In this document: piece by piece, positions 48,394-56,609 of the stretch | How positions within the stretch are numbered: the stretch's first letter is position 1 | How the letters are laid out: the number at the start of each line of letters is the position of its first letter | Origin: Neisseria sp. KEM232 | Lineage (GTDB): Bacteria; Pseudomonadota; Gammaproteobacteria; Burkholderiales; Neisseriaceae | Direction: 5' to 3' | DNA length: 64,000 nt | NCBI RefSeq assembly: GCF_002237445.1 | Contig: NZ_CP022527.1 | Location: 1,240,001 to 1,304,000, forward strand | The notes under the pieces: generated by a model | What the model saw: only the letters and a program-made list of their open reading frames with translations | Database searches by the model: none | Told to the model about the DNA's origin: nothing | Position numbers and translations under genes: made by a program

Positions 48394-50769
48394 ATGAAAC
48401 ACAGCAAAATCACCCCGATCGCCCTGCTGGTCGGACTGATGTTCTGCAACGCCGCCCTAGCCGCCGAGGCCGAAGCGCAGGCAGCCGCCGAACAGAGCGG
48501 CACGCTCGAACAGGTTAAAGTCAAAGCGCGGCGCAATCGTCCGGCTTCGGTCGAAAAAGTAAATGCCGAAACCATTCAGGAACAAATGATCCGCGACAAC
48601 AAAGACCTGGTGCGCTATTCGCCCGATGTGGGTGTGGCCGACCAAGGCCGCCACCAAAAAGGCTTTGCCATACGCGGCGTGGAAGACAACCGTGTCGGCA
48701 TCAGCATTGACGGTGTGGCTCTGCCCGATTCGGAAGAAAACTCACTCTACAAACGCTATGGCAACCTGAATACTTCGCGCCAAAGCATTGACCCCGAACT
48801 TGCCCGCACTATTGAAATCGTCAAAGGTGCAGATTCGTTCAATCAAGGCAGCGGAAATTTAGGGGGGGGGGTTAATTACCGCACACTTACCGCCGCCGAC
48901 ATCGTGCAGCCCGATAACAAGTTGGGTTTTCTGCTTCGCAGCGGCTTTGCCAGCAAAAACCGCGAATGGGTCAATACCGTCGGTACGGGTTATCAGGGAG
49001 AGAAAGCCGAAGCGGTATTGCTGTATTCCCACCGGCACGGCCATGAAATGAAAAGCCGGGGCGGCTACACCATTCCCGAAGACAGCCTGAAAACCCGTGA
49101 TTACCGCAGCAGCCGCCAAATCCCCGATGCGGCCAAACACAAAAGCCACAGCTTTTTGGCCAAATGGGCATGGCGTTTTAACGACAGCCACCGCGCAGGC
49201 ATCTCGTTGAGCGGACAGCAGGGCAACAACTACATCATTGAAGATTCGGGTGTTTGGTTTTATACCAAATACCGCGAATCAGACGACCGTGCCAAACGCC
49301 GTACTTGGAACGCTTTTTATGAATTTACGCCCGATTCCGACTGGTTGGCGTTAGTCAAAGCGGATTTGGATTATCAAAAAGCCGTTTCCTCCGCCTACAA
49401 CTACGAAGGTACGCGCGAAGAATACGATTCATCAGGCAACTATAAACCGCGCGAACCGAGCGACGACAACATCCGTATCTTTACCACCCGTTTCAAACGG
49501 CTGTCTCTGCGTGCCGATACCCAGCCTTTAAGCCTGGGAAGCACAAGGCATACACTGTCGTTTAAAGCCGCTGTTGCCCGCAGGGAATTTGACATTCTGC
49601 ACCGCGACCGTTATTTCTTAAGCGGTGCATATTCGCCCTACGAAGAAAAAACCATGATGTATCCGGTGAAAACCACGCAATACAATTTGTCTTTGCACAA
49701 CCGCATTGCGTTTAACAATACCTTCTCCGGCTACGCAGGTATCCGCTACGACCACAACAAAGTCCAGCCGCAGGATTTGAATGGGCTTTATTGCAAAAAC
49801 TGTCTGGTTCCCAAACCCGCCGACAGCACTTTCAAAGGATGGAGCTGGGTAGTGGGTGCGGATGCCAAACTGAATGACGCATGGCAACTGGGTTACAGCA
49901 TCGGAACGGGCTTCCGCGTACCAAATGCTTCGGAAATGTATTTTGACTATCGTGACAATCCGGCGGGCGCATGGTTGTCCAATCCGAATCTGAAAGCCGA
50001 ACGCAGCCTGACGCAAAATATCAGTCTCAACGGCAACAGCAAAGCAGGGAATTTGGCTGTTAATCTGCACCATACCCGTTACAAAGATTTTCTCTATGAA
50101 CAGGAAACTTTGGTGAGTGAAGCCAATCCGTTCTATCCGTGGTGGTCGCCTAACCCATACAGCTACAAGCCTTTCCAGCAAATGCAGAATATGGACAATG
50201 CCAAAATCTACGGCATAGAAATGACCGGCCGTCTGAACCTCAACAGCATTACCCCGCTGCCCGAAGGCTGGAAGCTCTTCGGTGCACTCGGTTACAGCCG
50301 GGGCAATTTGTCTGGCGATGCCGACCTGCTGTCCATCCAGCCGTTTAAAACCATCATCGGTTTGGACTACGAGCAGCCCGACGGCAAATGGGGCGTATTC
50401 TCCCGCCTGACCCATACCGGTGCGAAACACGCGGGCGATGCCAAATACAAAAACTGTAACCACCCCGACTATCGTGACGAGGGTAAATGTGTTTACAGCG
50501 TGTGGCCGCATCTGAACAAATCGGCTTGGATATTCGATATGTTCGGCTATTACAAACCGACCAAAACCCTGACTTTCCGTGCCGGTGTGTACAACCTGTT
50601 CGACCGCAAATACCACACATGGGACAGTCTGCGCGGTCTGAATATCACCGGCGGCTTGGTCAACTCCGTCGGTGTGCGCCCGAACCGTACCTACGGCGGC
50701 TATCCCGGCCTCGAACGCTTCTACGCCCCCGGCCGCAACTACGCCGTATCGCTGGAATGGAAGTTCTGA
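48394..50769 (+). CDS. hmbR: TonB-dependent haemoglobin receptor HmbR
   Basis: A 791-residue outer-membrane receptor that takes up haem from haemoglobin. A signal peptide (1-23) is followed by a TonB-box-like region and a plug with MIRDNKDLVRYSPDVGVADQ and GRHQKGFAIRGVEDNRVGIS. The barrel contains long matches to meningococcal HmbR such as GWKLFGALGYSRGNLSGD and RAGVYNLFDRKYHTWDSLRG and ends in YAVSLEWKF with terminal Phe. A run of ten G (48862-48871) lies in NLGGGVNY at about residue 156, the same place as the phase-variable tract of hmbR; the current length is in frame. The start follows GAAGGAAACCCCC. Confidence 0.95.
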   Translation: MKHSKITPIALLVGLMFCNAALAAEAEAQAAAEQSGTLEQVKVKARRNRPASVEKVNAETIQEQMIRDNKDLVRYSPDVGVADQGRHQKGFAIRGVEDNRVGISIDGVALPDSEENSLYKRYGNLNTSRQSIDPELARTIEIVKGADSFNQGSGNLGGGVNYRTLTAADIVQPDNKLGFLLRSGFASKNREWVNTVGTGYQGEKAEAVLLYSHRHGHEMKSRGGYTIPEDSLKTRDYRSSRQIPDAAKHKSHSFLAKWAWRFNDSHRAGISLSGQQGNNYIIEDSGVWFYTKYRESDDRAKRRTWNAFYEFTPDSDWLALVKADLDYQKAVSSAYNYEGTREEYDSSGNYKPREPSDDNIRIFTTRFKRLSLRADTQPLSLGSTRHTLSFKAAVARREFDILHRDRYFLSGAYSPYEEKTMMYPVKTTQYNLSLHNRIAFNNTFSGYAGIRYDHNKVQPQDLNGLYCKNCLVPKPADSTFKGWSWVVGADAKLNDAWQLGYSIGTGFRVPNASEMYFDYRDNPAGAWLSNPNLKAERSLTQNISLNGNSKAGNLAVNLHHTRYKDFLYEQETLVSEANPFYPWWSPNPYSYKPFQQMQNMDNAKIYGIEMTGRLNLNSITPLPEGWKLFGALGYSRGNLSGDADLLSIQPFKTIIGLDYEQPDGKWGVFSRLTHTGAKHAGDAKYKNCNHPDYRDEGKCVYSVWPHLNKSAWIFDMFGYYKPTKTLTFRAGVYNLFDRKYHTWDSLRGLNITGGLVNSVGVRPNRTYGGYPGLERFYAPGRNYAVSLEWKF
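48862..48871 (+). repeat. Poly-G tract in hmbR
   Basis: Ten consecutive G within the coding sequence. A change of one or two G would shift the frame and turn the receptor off. Confidence 0.9.
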
Positions 50770-50825
50770 CCCGAAAGCAAGCCTTTCAGACGGCCTCTTA
50801 TCTTCATAGGCCGTCTGAAACGGCA

Positions 50826-50854
50826 AAAAGGACGGCAATTGCCGTCCTTTTTTA
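50826..50854 (+). terminator. Rho-independent terminator of hmbR
   Basis: AAAAGGACGGCAATTGCCGTCCTTTT is a perfect palindrome followed by TTT. It is not DUS-based. Confidence 0.9.
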
Positions 50855-50942
50855 TTTGCCCTGCCCGCCTGCGCGAATCTGCATGGCGCGGCTCGCGCCA
50901 TGCCGTCCTGATAATAAAAAAACGTGAAATTTGAGTAAGTTG

Positions 50943-50985
50943 ATGTAAAGAAAAATTTGCAGAGAAGGCCGTAGTCAGGGATAAT
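50943..50985 (+). promoter_or_regulatory. hemO promoter with shared ATGTAAAGAAAA motif
   Basis: ATGTAAAGAAAA (50943-50954), TTGCAG (50957-50962), a 17-base spacer and GATAAT (50980-50985). The layout matches the hmbR promoter almost base for base at the motif. Confidence 0.6.
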
Positions 50986-51112
50986 CCTCACCATATCCGC
51001 AGCGAAATATTCCTATTAGTCCGAAATTTTGCCGCAATACATCTTTTTCAAACCGTTTCAGACGGCCTTTGCCCGCAGAGGCCGTCTGAAAACACCATCA
51101 CAAGGAAACGCC

Positions 51113-51730
51113 ATGAGCAACGAAATGACTTTTGCCAAAAAGCTGAAAGAGCAGACCACCACCACCCACGACAGCGTCGATAATCTGGTGATGTCAGTAG
51201 AGCCTTTTGTCAGCAACGAAAACTACATCAAATTCCTGAAACTGCAATCCGTGTTCCATAAAGCGGTCGACCATATCTACAAAGACCCCGAGCTGAACAA
51301 GCTGATCCCCGAACTCGAATATATGGCGCGTTACGACGCGGTGGTGAAAGATTTGGCCGATTTGGGCGAAAAGCCCTACGAATACGGCAAGCCGCTGCCG
51401 CACGAGACGGGCAACAAGGCCATCGGCTGGCTCTACTGCGCCGAAGGCTCGAACTTGGGCGCGGCGTTTTTGTTCAAACACGCCAAACAGTTGGCATTCG
51501 ACGGCGAAAAAGGCGCGCGCCACCTTGCGCCGCATCCCGCAGGCCGCGGCAAACGCTGGCGCGCTTTTGTCGAGCTGCTGAACGCGCTGCCGCTGGACGA
51601 GGCGGCGCAGGCTGAAGCCATCCAAGGCGCGCGCGAGGCGTTTGCGTTTTATAAAGTGGTGCTGCGCGAAACCTTCGGCCTGCCCGAAGGCGCGGAAGCG
51701 CCCGAAGGCATGCAGGCGCACCGCCACTAA
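51113..51730 (+). CDS. hemO: Haem oxygenase
   Basis: A 205-residue haem-degrading enzyme releasing iron, CO and biliverdin. The proximal haem ligand is H19 (TTTTHDSVDNLVMSVEPFVS). Long stretches are essentially those of meningococcal HemO: NYIKFLKLQSVFHKAVDHIY, GNKAIGWLYCAEGSNLGAAF, GARHLAPHP and EAFAFYKVVLRETFGL. The C-terminal MQAHRH also matches. The start MSNEMTFAKKL (51113) follows AAGGAAACGCC; a longer frame reads through a DUS. Together with hmbR upstream it forms a haem-iron module. Confidence 0.97.
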   Translation: MSNEMTFAKKLKEQTTTTHDSVDNLVMSVEPFVSNENYIKFLKLQSVFHKAVDHIYKDPELNKLIPELEYMARYDAVVKDLADLGEKPYEYGKPLPHETGNKAIGWLYCAEGSNLGAAFLFKHAKQLAFDGEKGARHLAPHPAGRGKRWRAFVELLNALPLDEAAQAEAIQGAREAFAFYKVVLRETFGLPEGAEAPEGMQAHRH

Positions 51731-51762
51731 GCGGCTCCGCATCTTTTGGCAAACAAGGCAAA

Positions 51763-51795
51763 AGGCCGTCTGAAAACGTTTCAGACGGCCTTTTT
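51763..51795 (+). terminator. Inverted-DUS terminator of hemO
   Basis: AGGCCGTCTGAAAACGTTTCAGACGGCCT is followed by TTTT; described here in its two arms AGGCCGTCTGAAA and TTTCAGACGGCCT. Confidence 0.9.
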
Positions 51796-51891
51796 GCGGA
51801 TGGAAATCATAAAGGCATTTCAAAATACTCTTAAAACATTGAAAAACGGATAGAATGTCGGCAGCCTTAATCACACAACGAGGAGTAAACC

Positions 51892-52134
51892 ATGCACACT
51901 ATATTTGCCGAACATGCCGTCAGCGTTACCGAACTCAAACGTAATTTCAGCGCGATCGTGCAGGAGGCCGAAGGTGTCGTGATCGTACTCAACCACAACC
52001 GTCCGGAAGCCTATCTTGTCCCTGCCCGTTTTTACGAAAAGCTGATTTCTTATATGGAAGATTTCGAAGACGCCAAAATCGTGTTGGAGCGCCAGGATTC
52101 CCCGATCATAGAGGTATCTATCGATGATTTATAA
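51892..52134 (+). CDS. Type II antitoxin, Phd/YefM (StbD-like)
   Basis: An 80-residue antitoxin. The N-terminal Phd/YefM DNA-binding fold is seen in AVSVTELKRNFSAIVQEAEG and VIVLNHNRPEAYLVPARFYEKL; the acidic C-terminus (DFEDAKIVLERQDSPIIEVSIDDL) would wrap the toxin. It overlaps the toxin gene by 11 bases, the usual coupling. The pair likely represses its own promoter. AACGAGGAGTAAACC is a strong ribosome site. Confidence 0.9.
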   Translation: MHTIFAEHAVSVTELKRNFSAIVQEAEGVVIVLNHNRPEAYLVPARFYEKLISYMEDFEDAKIVLERQDSPIIEVSIDDL

Positions 52135-52438
52135 AGTTTATAAGCCGGAATATAAACTGGCATTTTGCATTGAGGCGAAAGACGAATGGAACAAACTGGA
52201 TGACGACGTCAGGCAGCAGTTGGGCAAGAAACTCAAAAAGCGTTTGGAAAACCTGCATGCGCCTTCGGAAGCCCTGCGTAATCTGTCGGGCTTCTACAAA
52301 ATCAAACTCCGCCACGCGGGATGCCGCCTTATTTATCAGATGCACGGCGAAACACTCACAGTTGTCTTGGTCGGTATCGTCGGCAGGCAGGATAGGGACG
52401 CAGCCCGCAAGAAAGCGGAAAACAGGCCGGACAGTTGA
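52124..52438 (+). CDS. Type II toxin, RelE/StbE family
   Basis: A 104-residue RelE/ParE-superfamily protein, predicted ribosome-dependent mRNase. It has the compact RelE layout: EYKLAFCIEAKDEWNKLDDD, LGKKLKKRLENLHAPSEALR, LSGFYKIKLRHAGCRLIYQM (core strand with conserved K and R) and VVLVGIVGRQDRDAARKKA. It overlaps its antitoxin. An inverted-DUS terminator follows at 52464-52498 and also serves the convergent metF. Confidence 0.9.
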   Translation: MIYKVYKPEYKLAFCIEAKDEWNKLDDDVRQQLGKKLKKRLENLHAPSEALRNLSGFYKIKLRHAGCRLIYQMHGETLTVVLVGIVGRQDRDAARKKAENRPDS

Positions 52439-52463
52439 ACCGTCGGAAATATTCGATACATAA

Positions 52464-52498
52464 AGGCCGTCTGAAACTTTGTTTTCAGACGGCCTTTT
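52464..52498. terminator. Inverted-DUS bidirectional terminator
   Basis: AGGCCGTCTGAAA...TTTTCAGACGGCCT plus TTTT between relE-like and metF genes. Confidence 0.85.
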
Positions 52499-52512
52499 CC
52501 TACCCGCGCGGC

Positions 52513-53352
52513 TCAGTAGCCCAAGCGCTGGCAGATGGTGGACGACAGCCCCGCCTGGTTCATTGTGTAGAAGTGCAGGCCGGGCGCGCCCTGTTCGAGC
52601 AGGCGGCCGCACATTTCGGTGACGACGTCGAGGGCGAGGGCTTTGATGGCGGCGGTGTCGTCGGCGTAGGACTGGAGTTTCAGCCGCAGCCAGCGCGGGA
52701 TTTCCGCGCCGCAGGTGTCGGAAAAGCGGGTCAGCTTGGAGAAGCTGGTAATGGGCATGATGCCGGGAATGACGGGAATGGCCACGCCGCGACCCTGTAC
52801 TTCGTCGACGAAACGGAAATAAGCGTCGGCGTTGTAGAAATACTGGGTGATGGCCGAGTCTGCGCCCGCTTTGGCCTTGCGCACGAAGTTTTCGATGTCT
52901 TCGTCGGCGCTGCGCGCCTGCGGGTGGTATTCGGGATAGGCGGCGATTTCGATGTGGAAGTGGCTGCCGTATTCGTTTTTGATGAGTTCGACCAGTTCGT
53001 TGGCATAGCGCAGGCCGCTGCCGCCCGCGCCCATACCCGAAGGGATGTCGCCGCGCAGGGCGACGATGTGGCGCACGCCCATTTCTTTATAGATGTCGAG
53101 CAGGCTTTTCACTTCTTCGACGGTCATGCCGATGCAGGGCAGGTGCGGCGCGGCGGGCGTACCTTCGGCGAGAATGTCGGCGATGGTTTGCAGCGTGCCC
53201 TCGCGGGTCGAGCCGCCCGCGCCGGATGTGCAGGAGAAAAATTCGGGGGCGAACTGGCGCAGCTGCTTGCGGGTGACGATTTGTTTTTCGCGTCCTTCGG
53301 GGGTGCGGGTGGGGAAAAATTCGAAGCTGAGGGTTTTTTCGGCGGCACTCAT
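52513..53352 (-). CDS. metF: Methylenetetrahydrofolate reductase
   Basis: A 279-residue FAD enzyme producing 5-methyl-tetrahydrofolate for methionine synthesis. TLSFEFFPTRTPEGREKQ holds the catalytic glutamate near residue 11, and SCTSGAGGSTREGT (about 41-54), HLPCIGM, ALRGDIP (about 98-104), AITQYFYNADAYFRFVDEV and PGIMPI follow. It adds to the methionine genes metX, metW and metY in the window but is transcribed alone. Confidence 0.96.
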   Translation of the reverse strand: MSAAEKTLSFEFFPTRTPEGREKQIVTRKQLRQFAPEFFSCTSGAGGSTREGTLQTIADILAEGTPAAPHLPCIGMTVEEVKSLLDIYKEMGVRHIVALRGDIPSGMGAGGSGLRYANELVELIKNEYGSHFHIEIAAYPEYHPQARSADEDIENFVRKAKAGADSAITQYFYNADAYFRFVDEVQGRGVAIPVIPGIMPITSFSKLTRFSDTCGAEIPRWLRLKLQSYADDTAAIKALALDVVTEMCGRLLEQGAPGLHFYTMNQAGLSSTICQRLGY

Positions 53353-53603
53353 GGCGCGGTTTCCTGTGGCAGTGTTTTTCAGACGGCCGAGTGTATGGCT
53401 TCAACTGGTTGATAACAAGATAAAAAATGCGCTTTGGCGTGAAAAATACTGCGCTGCGGCATGAACGGGATTTTTGACTTTTGATTTGTCTGGGGATTTT
53501 TGCCGACGCGCAACGAGGCCGTCTGAAACCGCCCGCGCTTTTCAGACGGCCTGCAAAGTATTAAGATGCGCCCCATTACATTTTCTTAACAGAAGGAACC
53601 ACC

Positions 53604-54251
53604 ATGAAAGTATTGTTACTCGGCGCACCCGGCGCAGGCAAAGGCACGCAGGCGCAATTTATCACCGCCGCCTTCGGCATTCCGCAAATCTCCACCGGCG
53701 ACATGCTGCGCGCCGCCATCAAAGCGGGCACGCCTTTGGGTTTGGAAGCGAAAAAAATCATGGACGAGGGCGGCTTGGTGCGCGACGACATCATCATCGG
53801 CATGGTGAAAGAACGCATCGCCCAGCCCGATTGCGCCAAGGGTTTTCTGTTTGACGGCTTTCCGCGCACGCTGGCGCAGGCCGAAGCCATGCAGCAGGCG
53901 GGCGTATTGCTTGATGCCGTGGTGGAAATCGACGTGCCCGACAGCGTGATTATCGAACGCATGAGCGGCCGCCGCGTGCACCCCGCATCCGGCCGCACCT
54001 ACCATGTGGTGTACAACCCGCCCAAAGCCGAAGGCAAAGACGACCTCACCGGCGAGGATTTGGTACAGCGCGACGACGACAAAGAAGAAACCGTTAAAAA
54101 ACGCCTGGCCGTGTACCACGAGCAAACCGAAGTGCTGGTAGGCTATTACAGCAAACTCGAAGGCGAGGGCGCGCCCAAATACATCAAGGTTGACGGCACG
54201 CAGGCGGTAGAAGCCGTCAAAGCCGAAGTCTTGGCCGCGTTGGGCAAATAA
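53604..54251 (+). CDS. adk: Adenylate kinase
   Basis: A 215-residue enzyme equilibrating ATP, AMP and ADP. The P-loop is LLGAPGAGKGTQAQFI (about 4-19), followed by STGDMLRAAIKAGTPLG, DGFPRTLAQAEAM (about 84-96) and a long-type LID (GRRVHPASGRTYHVVYNPPK). No zinc-binding cysteines occur in the LID. GAAGGAACCACC precedes the ATG. Its stop codon TAA overlaps the first base of a DUS, and a DUS hairpin terminator follows at 54270-54310. Confidence 0.97.
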   Translation: MKVLLLGAPGAGKGTQAQFITAAFGIPQISTGDMLRAAIKAGTPLGLEAKKIMDEGGLVRDDIIIGMVKERIAQPDCAKGFLFDGFPRTLAQAEAMQQAGVLLDAVVEIDVPDSVIIERMSGRRVHPASGRTYHVVYNPPKAEGKDDLTGEDLVQRDDDKEETVKKRLAVYHEQTEVLVGYYSKLEGEGAPKYIKVDGTQAVEAVKAEVLAALGK

Positions 54252-54269
54252 GGCCGTCTGAAAGCAAAG

Positions 54270-54310
54270 AGGCCGTCTGAAAACCCAAAAAAAGGTTTTC
54301 AGACGGCCTT
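54270..54310 (+). terminator. Inverted-DUS terminator of adk
   Basis: AGGCCGTCTGAAAACC...GGTTTTCAGACGGCCTT. Confidence 0.85.
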
Positions 54311-54343
54311 ATTCTTTGTTTGCCGTGCTTTCAGACGGCTTGT

Positions 54344-54523
54344 TCACACCGCCAGCCAATAGCGCAGCAGCGCCAGCAGCGATACGCCCGCGCACCACCA
54401 AGCGGCGAACATAAAAACGCGCCGCGCCGCCCGCTTGTGGCGAACAGGCAGAAAACGGGCGGCCAGCAGCAGCGCGGCGGCGGCAAACAAAAGGATTTTG
54501 ACGGCAAAAACGGCGGAAGACAT
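54344..54523 (-). CDS. Small two-helix membrane protein (59 residues)
   Basis: From ATG at 54523 the minus strand encodes 59 residues: a hydrophobic helix (MSSAVFAVKILLFAAAALLL), a basic loop (RFLPVRHKRAARRVF) and a second helix (MFAAWWCAGVSLLALLRYWL), ending AV. The hydrophobic-basic-hydrophobic layout, codon use like its neighbours and position between DUS on both sides suggest a real small membrane protein. I do not recognise the family, and no strong ribosome site is seen. A chance frame in GC-rich DNA is possible. Confidence 0.5.
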   Translation of the reverse strand: MSSAVFAVKILLFAAAALLLAARFLPVRHKRAARRVFMFAAWWCAGVSLLALLRYWLAV

Positions 54524-54607
54524 AGTAAAAGGCCGTCTGAAACGGCCATGCAGAAACAGGGTCGGGGCGTTATAATACGGCGTTTTTTATCCCGCCGCGC
54601 CTCTTTC

Positions 54608-55744
54608 ATGACCGCCTCCGACAGCATCGGGCTGGTAACGCCCGAAAAAATCCCCTTCGACCAAGAGCTTGCCCTGCAAAACGGCCAAACCCTGCCGCGC
54701 TTCGATTTGATGGTGGAAACCTACGGCACACTGAACGCCGACAAATCCAACGCCGTCCTCGTCTGCCACGCCTTATCGGGCGACCACCACGTCGCCGGAC
54801 GCCACCATCCCGACGACAAACACCCCGGCTGGTGGGACACCATGGTCGGGCCGGGCAAACCCGTCGACACCCGCCGCTTCTTCGTTATCGGCCTCAACAA
54901 CCTCGGCGGCTGCGCCGGCAGCACCGGCCCCCTCAGCACCAATCCCGAAAACGGCCTCGAATACGGCGCCGACTTCCCCGTCGTCACCGTCAAAGACTGG
55001 GTCAACAGCCAAGCCCTGCTGGCCGACCGTTTCGGCATACGAAAATGGGCGGCCGTCATCGGCGGCAGCCTCGGCGGCATGCAGGCGCTACAATGGGCGA
55101 TCGACTTTCCCGAACGCGTGCGCCACGCCCTCGTCATCGCCTCCGCCACCCGCCTGTCAGCGCAAAACATCGCCTTCAACGACGTCGCCCGCCAGGCCAT
55201 CATCACCGACCCCGACTTCCACGACGGCCACTACCGCCGCCACAACACCATCCCCCGCCGCGGCCTGCGCATCGCCCGCATGATGGGACACATCACCTAC
55301 CTCGCCGAAGAAGGGCTGGGCAGAAAATTCGGCCGCAGCCTGCACGACGGCATACAGTACGGCTACGGCGTCGAATTCGAAGTCGAATCCTACCTGCGCT
55401 ACCAGGGCGACAAATTCGCCGAACGCTTCGACGCCAACACCTACCTGCGCATGACCAAAGCCCTCGATTATTTCAGCCCCGCCGCCGACTTCGGCAACGA
55501 CCTTACCGCCGCCCTGCGCCGGACACAGGCCGGATTCTTCGTCGCTTCCTTCACCACCGACTGGCGCTTCGCCCCGCAACGCTCGCGCGCCCTCGTCAAA
55601 CACCTCGTCCGCGCCGGGCGCCCCGTCCAATACATCGAAGTCGAATCCAACCACGGCCACGACGCCTTTCTGATGGACGACGCCCCCTACCTCGCCGCCG
55701 TTTCCTCCTATATGGACAACGTTTACAAGGAATTGCAGCCATGA
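54608..55744 (+). CDS. metX: Homoserine O-acyltransferase
   Basis: A 378-residue alpha/beta hydrolase-fold enzyme activating homoserine for methionine synthesis. The nucleophile serine lies in VIGGSLGGMQALQW (about 154-167), with ALSGDHHVAG (about 56-65), GCAGSTGPLS, and the terminal catalytic VESNHGHDAFL (about 344-354). Many proteobacterial MetX enzymes use succinyl-CoA; the donor here is not decided. The stop overlaps the metW start (ATGA). Confidence 0.95.
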   Translation: MTASDSIGLVTPEKIPFDQELALQNGQTLPRFDLMVETYGTLNADKSNAVLVCHALSGDHHVAGRHHPDDKHPGWWDTMVGPGKPVDTRRFFVIGLNNLGGCAGSTGPLSTNPENGLEYGADFPVVTVKDWVNSQALLADRFGIRKWAAVIGGSLGGMQALQWAIDFPERVRHALVIASATRLSAQNIAFNDVARQAIITDPDFHDGHYRRHNTIPRRGLRIARMMGHITYLAEEGLGRKFGRSLHDGIQYGYGVEFEVESYLRYQGDKFAERFDANTYLRMTKALDYFSPAADFGNDLTAALRRTQAGFFVASFTTDWRFAPQRSRALVKHLVRAGRPVQYIEVESNHGHDAFLMDDAPYLAAVSSYMDNVYKELQP

Positions 55745-56325
55745 ATGCCCTGCGCGACGACCTTCGCCTGATTTACGACTGGATACCCGCGGGCAGCCGC
55801 GTGCTCGATTTGGGCTGCGGACGGGGCGAACTGCTCTCCGCCCTCGTGCGCGACAAACAATGCAGCGGCTACGGCGTCGAAATCGACACCGAAGGCGTAC
55901 TCGCCTCCGTCGCCGCCGGCATCAACGTCATCCAGGCCGACCTGGAACAGGGCTTGCAGGACTTCGACGACAACAGCTTCGACGTCATCGTGTTGAGCCA
56001 AACCATCCAGGCCATGCAGAACACCGAAACCATCCTGCGCGACCTCACACGCGTCGCCCGAGAAGCCGTCGTCTCCTTCCCCAACTTCGGTTACTGGCGC
56101 AACCGCCTGCAAATCACCCTCGGCGGCCACATGCCCGTGTCCGAACGCATGCCCTACCAGTGGTACAACACCCCCAACATCCACTGGTGCACCCTGCACG
56201 ACTTCGACAAACTCTGCGCCCAAAACAACATCCGCATCCTCGAACGCGCCGTCATGACCGGCGGCAGGCGCGTGGACATCCTGCCCAACCTCCTCGGCAG
56301 CCTGGCTTTTTACCGCGTCGGCTGA
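55741..56325 (+). CDS. metW: Methionine biosynthesis protein MetW
   Basis: A 194-residue SAM-methyltransferase-like protein always found with metX. It has the motif I VLDLGCGRGELLSAL (about 20-34), FDVIVLSQTIQAMQN (about 81-95), and SFPNFGYWRNRLQITLGGHMPVSE (about 115-138) with the PYQWYNTPNIHWCT signature. It starts inside the metX stop and is required for full MetX activity in other bacteria. Confidence 0.95.
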   Translation: MNALRDDLRLIYDWIPAGSRVLDLGCGRGELLSALVRDKQCSGYGVEIDTEGVLASVAAGINVIQADLEQGLQDFDDNSFDVIVLSQTIQAMQNTETILRDLTRVAREAVVSFPNFGYWRNRLQITLGGHMPVSERMPYQWYNTPNIHWCTLHDFDKLCAQNNIRILERAVMTGGRRVDILPNLLGSLAFYRVG

Positions 56326-56609
56326 GGCCGTTCCCGCCTTCGCGGTAATGACGTTTCCGAAAGCGCAGCGTCAACGAAATGAAAAGCAGAAAGGCCGTCT
56401 GAAAAATGTTTTTCAGACGGCCTTGTGCCGTTTTGCAAACAACCGTCGGATTTGGAAAACCGGCCTGCGAAACCGAAAGGCCGTCTGAAAACGTCATTCC
56501 CACCGCGCGCCTAACTCCCTCTCCTGCGCCAAAGCGCGGGGGAGGGGACGGCAGGTTTCAGACGGCCTGTTTGGAGAAACAGGCCGTCTGAATGTCTGTG
56601 TTGCTGCGT
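56326..56609. repeat. Composite repeat and DUS block after metW
   Basis: A composite dRS3-like repeat (GGCCGTTCCCGCCTTCGCGG-TAATGACGTTTCCGAAAGCG-CAGCGTCAACGAA) lies at 56326-56378, then an inverted-DUS terminator (56392-56424), more DUS, and one arm of the CCCTCTCC...GGGGAGGG element near 56515-56545. No gene is seen. Confidence 0.7.

Larger units (their letters stand above)
50770..51112. other. Intergenic region between hmbR and hemO
   Basis: It contains two DUS, a palindromic terminator AAAGGACGGCAATTGCCGTC with T run at 50826-50854, the hemO promoter at 50943-50985, and an inverted plus a direct DUS just before hemO. No gene is seen. Confidence 0.75.

Noticed and set aside
54832..56325. 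A long frame through metX ending in metW
   Set aside because: Only its last 195 codons (from 55741) encode MetW; the upstream part is a shadow of metX in another frame.
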